Shown piece after piece: positions 9,289 to 17,242 of a DNA stretch of 64,000 bases. The DNA is from Glaciecola flavus (lineage in GTDB: Bacteria > Pseudomonadota > Gammaproteobacteria > Enterobacterales > Alteromonadaceae), in NCBI RefSeq assembly GCF_042646125.1, contig NZ_JBHRSW010000005.1, forward strand, positions 124,001 to 188,000, in the 5' to 3' direction. Made by a program: the position numbers and the translations under genes. Each line of letters opens with the position of its first letter. Position 1 is the stretch's first letter. The notes beneath the pieces are model-generated. The model was not told the DNA's origin, searched no databases, and worked only from the letters and a program-made list of their open reading frames with translations.

Positions 9289-10089
9289 CTACATACTCAC
9301 ATACTGCGGATGCACTGAATCAACAACAAAGTCGGGTATTAGAATATGTGCTGAAGCAATAACTCTGTTGTCGAGCAAGGAGATAATCCGTGCATTCACA
9401 AATGCGCCGTTTGCCTTCCTGATTATCGTACCTGACAAAACATGATCCATAATATTGTTGTTCGCTAACTGAGTAACATCCCTTGAAAATGCAATGTCGC
9501 CTCTTGTATTTACCTGAAGCGCGGGCATTAGCTTGTGATCGATCACGGACAAGCCATATGACTGAATTTCTCCGATAAAGTGCTCGGCCAGCTGATTGCC
9601 AAGAATTGACGTGGTTTGCAGGGTCTCATCAAGCTCAACAAACGAGCTTACGCCAATACGTAAATGACGGTTGATGCCGACGCTATTTTTGACCAAGGCC
9701 ATCGACAGTTGCGCGGCATAATCTTCAATGCCTTTATATGAAAAAGAGGGCCGAAATGATTTTACTTGCTGATACTGGCTCATAAGCATCAGGTTTTCGT
9801 CAACTTCTACCTGCCCTTGTTTTTGATCTTGCGCACTGCCTCTTACCGAGTTTAAAGAGATTTGTCTAGCGCCTTTGCCGTCTGTATCCTGTAGCTCAGG
9901 TGGAAGCTCGCCAGCCAAAGCATATTGCTCGTTGAGCAAATCAGCAATAGTTTGTGGTGGTGTGTAGCCAGCCATGAACATTCTGCCCATTGCACAACCA
10001 GACAACACGAAAGCAAGCATGACGTACGCACAGGATTTGAAAATATTTGATTGTTCAGCATGATAGCTGAATTTTAGACAACTTCTCAT
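9289..10089 (-). CDS. FlgO-domain lipoprotein, third of three tandem copies
   Basis: This is a 266-residue predicted outer-membrane lipoprotein. The signal peptide ends in a lipobox-like FVLSGC. The C-terminal half has the FlgO-type pattern shared by its two upstream neighbours: a conserved VSSFVELDETLQTTSILGNQLAEHF, a GTIIRKANGAFVNARII segment and a VIASAHILIP ending. FlgO was described in Vibrio cholerae as an outer-membrane protein needed for motility, but no flagellar gene is near, so the function here is unknown. The start is somewhat upstream of the hydrophobic stretch; an internal Met nearer the lipobox (ALAF region) is possible. It lies 12 bp downstream of the next copy. Confidence 0.75.
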   Translation of the reverse strand: MRSCLKFSYHAEQSNIFKSCAYVMLAFVLSGCAMGRMFMAGYTPPQTIADLLNEQYALAGELPPELQDTDGKGARQISLNSVRGSAQDQKQGQVEVDENLMLMSQYQQVKSFRPSFSYKGIEDYAAQLSMALVKNSVGINRHLRIGVSSFVELDETLQTTSILGNQLAEHFIGEIQSYGLSVIDHKLMPALQVNTRGDIAFSRDVTQLANNNIMDHVLSGTIIRKANGAFVNARIISLLDNRVIASAHILIPDFVVDSVHPQYVSM

Positions 10090-10101
10090 TTCTATGCCTC
10101 G

Positions 10102-10857
10102 CTATTCACCACGAATGATGCGCACACCATCGAGCACTTCATTTTGACGGCTAGACTCACTCGGCATTAAGGCATCCACGATATAGTAGGGAATAAAACT
10201 CTGAGCGCTTGCCACTACTACTTTAGATTCCATACCTAACATCCTAGCATTGACAATATATCCTCCCTGATGTTTGGTCATAGTGCCAGTTAGCACATAC
10301 TGAATCGGTGTTGAATTATTTAAATCTAAAAAGTCTCTAGACAAAAGATAATCGCCCGTCTCAGTAACGCGAATAAATTGCGTGGCCTTATATTCAACGA
10401 CTGGCATTCTGAATTTGTGAAATTCGTGCACAAATGACTCTGCCATTTGCTGTCCCAAGAGGTTCGTCTCTTTTAAGTCGCTGTCGATTAGCGAAAAGTG
10501 CGTCACTGCCACCGGTGTGCGCTCGGTCACATATTCCATATTGGCGACGAGGTCGTTTGCCATATTCGTCACGTAATGCCCAACGTGTTTAGTTAAAGGT
10601 ATGCTTTTATATGCGCCAGGTGTATGCGACATCACACTCGGTTTTAGCATTGAACCAAAGGCATCAACATTGCGCGAATCTGCTCGATTCACTAGGCTTT
10701 GATCTTGATTAGATTGTTCTGAAACGATATCAACCACTTGTGTATCTTCGACTTGTTCGTCTTTATTACTTTTTACCCAAAAATTATCGAGTGAAGGAAG
10801 GCTAGTACATGCACTCAAACTCAATATACCTGCCAACATGCTAATTCGTTTCATCAT
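10102..10857 (-). CDS. FlgO-domain lipoprotein, second of three tandem copies
   Basis: This 251-residue predicted lipoprotein has the lipobox ILSLSAC at about residues 11-17. A low-complexity polar linker is followed by a FlgO-type domain (about 90-240) with VTHFSLIDSDLKETNLLGQQMAESF, LTGTMTKHQGGYIVNARML and VVVASAQSFIP. The same landmarks occur at the same spacing in both neighbours, which points to tandem duplication. Its start codon overlaps the stop of the upstream copy by one base, so translation is probably coupled. The function outside motility is not known to me. Confidence 0.75.
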   Translation of the reverse strand: MMKRISMLAGILSLSACTSLPSLDNFWVKSNKDEQVEDTQVVDIVSEQSNQDQSLVNRADSRNVDAFGSMLKPSVMSHTPGAYKSIPLTKHVGHYVTNMANDLVANMEYVTERTPVAVTHFSLIDSDLKETNLLGQQMAESFVHEFHKFRMPVVEYKATQFIRVTETGDYLLSRDFLDLNNSTPIQYVLTGTMTKHQGGYIVNARMLGMESKVVVASAQSFIPYYIVDALMPSESSRQNEVLDGVRIIRGE

Positions 10858-11510
10858 TACTCTCCTACCCTAGACTTTGCTTTTGCAGGCTTTTCTGCCC
10901 GATATAACAAGCCATTTCTTGTTGTCACTTGTTCTCGCTGCCAAAAAATTTCAGCAGGAAAAAATTTGGTTGCCGCCGCTATCACGTCTTTAGTGCGAAC
11001 ATTTATGATACGCGCGTTTACCATGGCACCCATTTCTTGTTCAGTAATCGTGCCAGTTATAAAAAAATCTATGTTTTGTGTGCTGCGAAGGTGCTCAACA
11101 TTTCTGGACAAGGCACGCTCAGAATCAGCGCCCATAATGATGGTATTCGTCGCTTTGAAGTCTTGTGCAATATAACCCCTACGTACTGCTTCTGTTGTTA
11201 AGCCTTGCTCTAACTGATGCCCTAGCAACATCAACGGTCCTTGCTTGTTCAAGTTTTGTTTGAGGGTCGTCACGGGTACAAAACCGGCAACCGCATACCG
11301 GTATTGCCGGTCAGCGGCAAGACTAAGAAACAGTTCGTTTGCAAGTTCGTGTGTATACAACTCTGCATTACCCAACGCCTCAGGGGGAGCTGATGAATTT
11401 GTTTGAGAGTGACTCTGTACTGCCACTGCACAGCCGCTCAAGGACAACACAATATATACGCACAGCACACTGAGCAAGATACAGGCAAAGCTATTTAGTG
11501 TATTCTTCAT
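10857..11510 (-). CDS. FlgO-domain lipoprotein, first of three tandem copies
   Basis: This 217-residue predicted lipoprotein has a hydrophobic N-terminus ending in LSLSGC (lipobox). The FlgO-type domain (about 50-200) contains VAGFVPVTTLKQNLNKQGPLMLLGHQL, ITGTITEQEMGAMVNARII and VIAAATKFFPAE. It is the promoter-proximal gene of the three-gene unit. The Arg/Lys-rich C-terminus differs from the other two copies. The unit is divergent from pckA across 339 bp. Confidence 0.75.
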   Translation of the reverse strand: MKNTLNSFACILLSVLCVYIVLSLSGCAVAVQSHSQTNSSAPPEALGNAELYTHELANELFLSLAADRQYRYAVAGFVPVTTLKQNLNKQGPLMLLGHQLEQGLTTEAVRRGYIAQDFKATNTIIMGADSERALSRNVEHLRSTQNIDFFITGTITEQEMGAMVNARIINVRTKDVIAAATKFFPAEIFWQREQVTTRNGLLYRAEKPAKAKSRVGE

Positions 11511-11849
11511 AAATGCTACTCGTTAATAAACATTATTTGCCACCGAGTCACAAAGTGGCTTGCATGGCTGGGTTTCTAAAAAATCAGTAGCAATAATGAG
11601 TCCAGCTTTTCATTTGCACTTAAATAAACTGGTTCAGTAAATAAACGGGGGCAGTGTAAATTATCTTTTCGATAAAAAATCAGCGAGGTATGTGCCGCCT
11701 AAACGCACATACTAGACCTGAAAAATAAGAGCAATTCACACTAGGGTCTGTCCTCAGAGTTAGGATTGATTCAGGTCAAAAACTAATCGTTTTAGTAATG
11801 TAGTATGGGTATCAGTCCAGTCAAGTCAGGTTAAAAAAGGAACGAGACC
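11511..11849. other. 339-bp divergent intergenic region, FlgO unit / pckA
   Basis: No gene is visible. It must hold promoters for both sides, but I cannot name convincing -35/-10 pairs. It contains a 7-bp inverted repeat at 11689-11711, and the sequence CTAGGGTCTGT at 11741-11751, which matches the terminal sequence of the MITE-like family at 45342. The pckA ribosome binding site is AGGAACGAG just before its ATG. Confidence 0.5.
11689..11711. promoter_or_regulatory. Inverted repeat TATGTGC-N9-GCACATA upstream of pckA
   Basis: There is a perfect 7-bp inverted repeat with a 9-bp centre, about 140 bp before the pckA start and about 180 bp before the first FlgO gene. The half-site spacing is too wide for a CRP site (TGTGA-N6-TCACA). 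It could be an operator for another regulator or a chance palindrome. Confidence 0.35.
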
Positions 11850-13457
11850 ATGCGAGCCAACATTGATCTTAGCCAATATGGAATTCAAGACGTCACAGAG
11901 CTTGTTTACAACCCGAGTTATGCTCAACTTTTTGAAGAAGAAACACGTACAGACCTTGAAGGGTATGAAAAAGGTATTGTAACTGAATCCGGCGCTGTGG
12001 CGGTGAGAACCGGTATTTTTACAGGACGCTCACCTAAAGATAAATACATAGTCAAAGACAAAATAAGCGAAGCGAATTTATGGTGGGACTCGACCCAGTC
12101 TCATAATGACAACAAACCTATTTCTGAAGATGTTTGGAAAGAGCTAAAAGCGTTAGTGGTAAAACAGTTGTCTTCAAAAAGACTTTTTGTCGTTGATACA
12201 TTTTGTGGTGCAAATCCAAAAGTGCGAATGAAAGTCAGGTTTATCGTTGAGGTCGCGTGGCAAGCTCATTTCGTCACCAATATGTTTATTCGTCCAAATA
12301 AAGAAGAACTAGCGAATTACGGTGAACCTGATTTTGTTGTACTTAATGGATCAAAAACGAGTAATCCAAATTGGCAAGAACACGGCATGAATTCAGAGGT
12401 ATTTACCGTGTTCAACATGACTGAAAAAATGCAAGTGATTGGCGGCACTTGGTATGGAGGCGAAATGAAAAAGGGGATGTTCGCAATGATGAACTATTAT
12501 CTACCCTTAGATCATATGCCGTCTATGCACTGTTCTGCCAATGTGAGTGACACTGGTGAGACTGCGATCTTTTTTGGTCTGTCAGGTACAGGCAAGACCA
12601 CCCTCTCGACCGATGCAAAACGCAAATTGATTGGTGATGATGAACACGGATGGGATGACGACGGTATTTTTAACTTTGAAGGTGGTTGCTACGCCAAGAC
12701 CATTGATTTAGATCCCGACAGTGAACCGGATATCTATAAGGCCATCCGACGAGACGCATTATTAGAAAATGTAGTCGTTGACGAGGACGGCAAAGTTGAC
12801 TATTTCGATCACTCAATTACCGAAAACGGACGCGTTTCTTATCCCATCTATCACATTGAAAACATTGTCAAGCCTGTATCTAGAGGCGGTCATGCTAAGA
12901 CAGTTATTTTCCTAACTGCAGATGCCTTTGGGGTATTGCCACCTGTTTCCAAGCTAAATTCTGCACAGACAAAATATCATTTTTTGTCTGGCTTTACCGC
13001 AAAATTAGCCGGTACTGAACGAGGAATAACAGAGCCTGTCCCCACTTTTTCGGCATGTTTTGGTAAGGCATTTTTAACCCTGCATCCAGTAAAATATGCA
13101 CAAGAATTAGTTACAAAAATGGAAGCAGTAAATGCGCGAGCGTATTTGGTCAACACAGGTTGGAACGGTTCAGGCAAGCGCATTTCAATCAAAGACACGC
13201 GTGCAATTATTGACGCCATTTTGAATGGTTCGATAGAACAGACCGACACTAGCATTTTGCCCATTTTTAACTTGGCCATACCCACCAGCCTACCCAACAC
13301 GGATCTGAGTATCTTAGATCCAAGAAACACCTACGAAAACTCCGAGGTATGGACTGAGAAAGCGCAAGACTTAGCGTCGCGATTTATTAAAAATTTTGAG
13401 CAATACACAAACATTGAGGACGGTGCTGAGTTAGTGAAGGCTGGGCCCCAATTATAA
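11850..13457 (+). CDS. pckA: Phosphoenolpyruvate carboxykinase (ATP)
   Basis: PckA converts oxaloacetate and ATP to phosphoenolpyruvate, CO2 and ADP, the entry to gluconeogenesis. The 535-residue protein has the kinase-1a P-loop GLSGTGKTTLS (about 243-253), the metal-binding GDDEHGW and the substrate-binding FTGRSPKDKY near residue 57. The C-terminal INTGW-like segment (here VNTGWNGSGKR) is also normal. The length fits the ATP-dependent family. An AGGAACGAG ribosome binding site precedes the ATG. The gene is monocistronic here. Confidence 0.96.
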   Translation: MRANIDLSQYGIQDVTELVYNPSYAQLFEEETRTDLEGYEKGIVTESGAVAVRTGIFTGRSPKDKYIVKDKISEANLWWDSTQSHNDNKPISEDVWKELKALVVKQLSSKRLFVVDTFCGANPKVRMKVRFIVEVAWQAHFVTNMFIRPNKEELANYGEPDFVVLNGSKTSNPNWQEHGMNSEVFTVFNMTEKMQVIGGTWYGGEMKKGMFAMMNYYLPLDHMPSMHCSANVSDTGETAIFFGLSGTGKTTLSTDAKRKLIGDDEHGWDDDGIFNFEGGCYAKTIDLDPDSEPDIYKAIRRDALLENVVVDEDGKVDYFDHSITENGRVSYPIYHIENIVKPVSRGGHAKTVIFLTADAFGVLPPVSKLNSAQTKYHFLSGFTAKLAGTERGITEPVPTFSACFGKAFLTLHPVKYAQELVTKMEAVNARAYLVNTGWNGSGKRISIKDTRAIIDAILNGSIEQTDTSILPIFNLAIPTSLPNTDLSILDPRNTYENSEVWTEKAQDLASRFIKNFEQYTNIEDGAELVKAGPQL

Positions 13458-13715
13458 GCAAACAGCGAAAAGGTGGATGAGCCAGCCGGAATTGTCTGGC
13501 GAGAATAACGGAAAAAGAAGCACACTATTTTTATTGTGGTGTAATTGCTCTCTTAACAATAATCCTAATGCCGTACTTCTATGTTTTATCGAAAGTTTTG
13601 TGGACAATTTGCGACTAACAATTTTCAGGTTAAACAGAGATTATCAACCAGTGTCGTATCGCTTGCATTTGCAATCTTCACCTTTAACAAGCCGACTCTT
13701 TGACTAAGCGTTAGC

Positions 13716-13838
13716 ATGAAAAACGAAGAGATAAAGATCCGAATCGCTAGAGCCAGTGACGCACAAGCTCTATCTACCGTGGTAAAGTCATTAGCTCATT
13801 TTTACTTAGATGAACCGAAAAATGAGGTGCCAAATTGA
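13716..13838 (+). pseudogene. N-terminal remnant of a GNAT acetyltransferase
   Basis: An open frame of 40 codons starts with ATG at 13716. It reads like the beginning of a GNAT-family acetyltransferase: KIRIARASDAQALSTVV, then SLAHFYLDEPKNEVPN. The frame stops at TGA where such proteins usually continue with Trp and over 100 more residues carrying the acetyl-CoA site. No continuation is seen in the following bases, which instead lead directly into the 3' end of the toxin gene. I infer a gene broken when the toxin-antitoxin segment arrived, with the rest lost. Confidence 0.5.
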
Positions 13839-13861
13839 CTTGTTGCTCTTGTGACTTCCTA

Positions 13862-14248
13862 TCATACGTTTGCTTTAATCAATCGTACTCCATACATAGG
13901 AAAGAAAGAGTCACATGTTATTATCTCTAAGCCCTCTGCTTGTGCTTGTGCAATCAACATTCTATCAAAAGGGTCCTTATGATGATTAGGTAAACTACCT
14001 GCTTGTTGTCCATGAAACACGGATATTGGTAATTTAGAAAATCCTACTTTCTCGATCACAGCATCAATATCTTCAGGAGCTTCAAGTAAGCCCTTGTTAC
14101 GCTTAATAGAAATTTCCCAGGATGTAGCAGCACTTACATAAACTTTATTTGCTTCATCACTTATCAATTCGATAGCGTAATTACTCAGCTGATTGTCCCC
14201 ATTTAACCACCAAAGAAATGCATGGGTATCCAATAACAAGTTTCTCAT
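13862..14248 (-). CDS. PIN-domain toxin (VapC type)
   Basis: This 128-residue single PIN-domain protein is a predicted Mg-dependent RNase toxin. The acidic site is visible: Asp7 in LLLDTHAFLWWL, Glu45 in SATSWEIS, Asp92 and Asp95 in KDPFDRMLIAQA and Asp113 in TCDSFF. It belongs to the PIN group usually paired with Phd/YefM antitoxins. Its ATG overlaps the antitoxin stop codon (TAATG), so the two are coupled. The PIN site looks complete, so the toxin should be active. The pair sits beside a truncated acetyltransferase frame, consistent with acquisition as a module. Confidence 0.88.
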   Translation of the reverse strand: MRNLLLDTHAFLWWLNGDNQLSNYAIELISDEANKVYVSAATSWEISIKRNKGLLEAPEDIDAVIEKVGFSKLPISVFHGQQAGSLPNHHKDPFDRMLIAQAQAEGLEIITCDSFFPMYGVRLIKANV

Positions 14249-14478
14249 TAAACCCCAAATTCCTCTGCAATTTCATTCTGCGTTGCGTCAGAGTCAAAAT
14301 TTTCAGATATCTTAATTTGCCCTTTATACAGGCCAAACACCCTCCTGCCTGAAGGTTTAAAAGGGACAAGCTTTACAGCAGGTTTGCCGCATCTAGCAAT
14401 AATGACCTCTTCACCTTTCAAAGCTGTTTCTACTAATTGAGACAACTTACTTTTTGCTTCATGCATATTCGCTTGCAC
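14248..14478 (-). CDS. Phd/YefM-family antitoxin
   Basis: The antitoxin has about 76 residues. The N-terminal fold, VQANMHEAKSKLSQLVE and then GEEVIIARCGKPAVKLVP, is the DNA-binding Phd/YefM domain. The C-terminal tail (about 55-76, ISENFDSDATQNEIAEEFGV) should wrap the toxin. I chose the GTG at 14478 because it has TAGG 9 bases upstream and keeps the first beta strand. A TTG at 14487 has no spacing to that site, and the ATG at 14466 would delete the strand. It is followed directly by the PIN toxin and preceded by a perfect palindrome, the likely autoregulatory operator. Confidence 0.85.
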   Translation of the reverse strand: MQANMHEAKSKLSQLVETALKGEEVIIARCGKPAVKLVPFKPSGRRVFGLYKGQIKISENFDSDATQNEIAEEFGV

Positions 14479-14492
14479 AATACACAACCTAG

Positions 14493-14512
14493 GTTAGCTA
14501 ATATTAGCTAAC
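14493..14512. promoter_or_regulatory. Palindromic operator of the toxin-antitoxin pair
   Basis: GTTAGCTAATATTAGCTAAC is a perfect 20-bp palindrome, 15 bp upstream of the antitoxin start. Phd/YefM antitoxins repress their own operon by binding such palindromes, and the position fits a promoter-overlapping operator. The binding itself is inferred. Confidence 0.7.
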
Positions 14513-14699
14513 ACTATAGACGAATAAAAAACGTAGTCAAGCGCCTAAGTGCAATGTTTATTCCTTGCTTACTTTAACCTGAACTGGGGGTAAGGGAGTG
14601 TCATGCCAGAGCTTAATTAAACTATACCTAAAGGTCAGTACTCAATCAAAAAGGGCTATAAAACTTTCTGGGAATGAAGGCAGTTTGCGAAAAAGAGAC

Positions 14700-15263
14700 T
14701 TAAGTACTGCAATAACAGCCACTGGCATCCACTTCGATGGTCGCAGACGGAAATCTAGTACTAGGATTTTGGATTGCCAAATCACGCTCAACATACTGTT
14801 TGAGTACATCATCAACTTGACCACTCGCGCTAAAGCATCCACTCCCTCTAGAGTATGGCCCCAAATAAATCAAGCGATGACGATCATCGATTGCTAGCAC
14901 AGCAGGTGTGGAAGGAATCAATGGTTTCAACTCTGGATGTTCGTCTAGATTAACATCTATAATTGCAAAGTCTTGATTGGCAGCCCATAAACTCAGCTTG
15001 CTTATATGCGTTCTAGCAAGCCACTCACAAAAGCAATCCCCTTGATAGATGTGAAATAACTGTCTTGTCTCTCCAACAGTAGAAAGAGGAGCAAATTTTT
15101 CAACCACAGTATATTCAAAGTTCATATCCATGATGGCAGACGACAAGCGCATTTCGGGATCAAACTCACTTTTATTTGACGCCCCAACCCATACAATCAA
15201 CGACGAACAAAGGATTAACCAACAGACCACGCCGAAAACTATTTTAGTCCTAGATGCCAACAT
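14700..15263 (-). CDS. Membrane-anchored thioredoxin-fold protein (DUF6436-like)
   Basis: The protein has 187 residues with an N-terminal membrane anchor or uncleaved signal (about 8-28). The remainder resembles a thioredoxin-like fold. It has a GDCFCEWL motif near residue 73 in the place of the CXXC, NQDFAIIDVNLDEHPEL, then a PSTPAVLAID cis-proline segment and GPYSRGSGCF. It ends in GCYCST. The paired cysteines suggest a periplasmic redox or metal-related role, but the motif is CXC rather than CXXC, so I would not call it a disulfide oxidoreductase. From memory it matches the uncharacterised DUF6436 family of Alteromonadales. It lies 19 bp downstream of the chemoreceptor gene. Confidence 0.65.
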   Translation of the reverse strand: MLASRTKIVFGVVCWLILCSSLIVWVGASNKSEFDPEMRLSSAIMDMNFEYTVVEKFAPLSTVGETRQLFHIYQGDCFCEWLARTHISKLSLWAANQDFAIIDVNLDEHPELKPLIPSTPAVLAIDDRHRLIYLGPYSRGSGCFSASGQVDDVLKQYVERDLAIQNPSTRFPSATIEVDASGCYCST

Positions 15264-15282
15264 GCGTCTATTGTCGAAATAT

Positions 15283-16734
15283 TTAGTCCAACTTAAACTG
15301 ACGTAACTGCTGGTTCAATTCGTCTGCCAAGTCATTTAACTTACTTAAATCCTCATGCAAGTAGGCCACTTGTTCTTTTTCACTCGCAAATGAGCTGCTC
15401 AAGTTATCCGTATTGCTGCTAATCGTTTTAGATACTTTGGCCTGTTCGTTCGTCGCATTAGAAACATTCGTCACGTTGGCATCCACATTCTCAATACTAT
15501 CAAACACGATTTTCATGTTAGAGGTGGCGGTTTCTGAAGACGCTACCGCAAGCTCAACAACATCAACACAATCATCCATATTTTTCACCGAATGATTGGC
15601 ACTTTCTGTCAACATTGCCGTGATTTTTTCTATTTCTTCTGCGCTTTCTTTTGACTTTATCGCTAGGTTGCGCACCTCATCCGCAACAACAGCAAAGCCT
15701 CTACCATGCTCCCCAGCACGTGCTGACTCTATCGCAGCGTTTAAAGCCAGTAGGTTTGTTTGTTCAGCAACGGACTTAATAGATTGCATCACCGAAGAGA
15801 TATTCTCGCATTTATTGCTCAAATCACTGATCGCCTCAGAGGTAGTTTGTAAGGTTGACTTTAACTTGGCAATGTTAGTTTGACTGGTATTTATTGCTTC
15901 TGCAGTATCTGTCGTACTTTGCTTTGCGCTTTGTGCAATAGTATTGGCCCCCTGAGAAAGCTGCGCAATATCTTCTACACTAGCAGCTATCCGGCTAATA
16001 GACTCAGAGATGGTGAAAACTTGATTATTCTGCTCTTCTACAGTTTCATTTAGCGCCCCTGACGAAGCTCGTACCTTCTCAGCAATTGTCACTAAGGCTG
16101 AGCCAACATGCGCAGTTTGTTTAACGAGTCCTTTTACACTCAAGAGCATATTGGTAAACTCTTTTAACTGTGGATCACTGGGAATATTCTTGTCTCTGAG
16201 ATCCAAGACATCCGGCGCGCTAACAATGTCATTAACAGTGGTTTGAATGTCTTTTGCTACCTTGTAGTCCTTTGCAGAACGCACAGCCAAAAAAGACAAG
16301 CCAATGCACTCAAGAATGGCGAATGTGGCATGAATTAAAAGGATATAAAAAGCAGGCGTAGCATCTTCAAATACCATGAGCCCACCACCTGACAATTGCA
16401 TAACAAAGCCAAGTATGTGATGCACTGCAATAACTAAGGTACCAGTGACCACAACCTTCCAATCTCGATAAATAGATAAAAAGGCCAGCAACATAAACAC
16501 TTGAAAGTGCATTTCGGTCATGCCTGCCGTTTGCTGCATATGCAACGCTGCCATTAGTTGTAAGGCCGTCGCGACAGCATGATTAGTCAACACTTTCTTA
16601 GGGTGTTTAAGACACAAAAAAATAGGGGGTACTAAGATAACGAAACTGGCTACCACCCCCAATAATAGGGTATCTGTGACCAGCCCAATACCAATTGCGG
16701 CAAGGGCTTGCAAAACCATAAGGGCAACAAACAT
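15283..16734 (-). CDS. Methyl-accepting chemotaxis protein with multi-helix membrane sensor
   Basis: The chemoreceptor has 483 residues. The N-terminal part (about 1-155) is a string of about five or six membrane helices with short loops instead of a large periplasmic sensor. The cytoplasmic coiled coil follows, and the hairpin tip reads EQTNLLALNAAIESARAGE with GRGFAVVADEVRNLA, the CheA/CheW-binding signature. No HAMP domain is obvious. The sensed signal is unknown; a membrane-embedded sensor suggests a hydrophobic ligand or an energy-related cue. It is upstream of the thioredoxin-fold gene, on the same strand with a 19-bp gap. Confidence 0.88.
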   Translation of the reverse strand: MFVALMVLQALAAIGIGLVTDTLLLGVVASFVILVPPIFLCLKHPKKVLTNHAVATALQLMAALHMQQTAGMTEMHFQVFMLLAFLSIYRDWKVVVTGTLVIAVHHILGFVMQLSGGGLMVFEDATPAFYILLIHATFAILECIGLSFLAVRSAKDYKVAKDIQTTVNDIVSAPDVLDLRDKNIPSDPQLKEFTNMLLSVKGLVKQTAHVGSALVTIAEKVRASSGALNETVEEQNNQVFTISESISRIAASVEDIAQLSQGANTIAQSAKQSTTDTAEAINTSQTNIAKLKSTLQTTSEAISDLSNKCENISSVMQSIKSVAEQTNLLALNAAIESARAGEHGRGFAVVADEVRNLAIKSKESAEEIEKITAMLTESANHSVKNMDDCVDVVELAVASSETATSNMKIVFDSIENVDANVTNVSNATNEQAKVSKTISSNTDNLSSSFASEKEQVAYLHEDLSKLNDLADELNQQLRQFKLD

Positions 16735-16915
16735 TTTTTGTATCGAATTGATTTAAAGCGTATTCGCAGTGGGTTGCGGAGAAATATTGGCGCTGGTACT
16801 ATTCATCATGCACTCAAGTTCCTCAGCTCATAGAATTGCATCCATTCTCTACAAGGTATAAGTTAAACAATATTATCTTGGTATCGACCAGTGAGGAGAA
16901 TACTAAATATTGCAC

Positions 16916-17239
16916 TTAAGTGATTCGTTGATCTAGATCAAGCAACTGACAAAGCATGGTATTCACATCTGCTGCATCTTCATCATCTAGCTCTTTTTTG
17001 TCGATGGCTGTATCGATGCTTGTGTAAAGCGCCTCACAAAAGCGTTTTGTATATTGATCAATAGTCTCTCGGTCGATTTCACCATCCTGAAGGTCAAAAA
17101 CTTGGGCGGCAACAACGGATAAATGACCGTGGATATAGCTTGCTGCAAAAAGCTCTTGATCGCTTCCACAATCTATGAATTTATCTAAGAACGCTTCTTT
17201 TTTCTGCAAATACTGTTCAAAAGCTTGCGCTAGTACCAT
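16916..17239 (-). CDS. yfcL: YfcL family protein
   Basis: The protein has 107 residues and is acidic and helical. It matches the small YfcL family of enteric and marine gammaproteobacteria: the stretch DKFIDCGSDQELFAASYIHGHLSVVAAQ corresponds to the conserved SDDELFASGYLRGHL region. The function is unknown. In E. coli yfcL sits between mnmC and epmC (yfcM), and here the same genes are in the same area although the order is interrupted. The start is 3 bp after the upstream ATP-NAD kinase family gene, so they form one operon. Confidence 0.75.
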   Translation of the reverse strand: MVLAQAFEQYLQKKEAFLDKFIDCGSDQELFAASYIHGHLSVVAAQVFDLQDGEIDRETIDQYTKRFCEALYTSIDTAIDKKELDDEDAADVNTMLCQLLDLDQRIT

Positions 17240-17242
17240 GTT

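Noticed and set aside
11689..11711. A CRP site upstream of pckA
   Set aside because: The half-sites TGTGC and GCACA are 9 bp apart rather than 6 and lack the consensus A/T, so the repeat is kept only as an unassigned inverted repeat.
13477..13707. A 76-codon frame after pckA
   Set aside because: It has no ribosome binding site, an unnatural composition, and starts inside the pckA trailer. No family is recognised.
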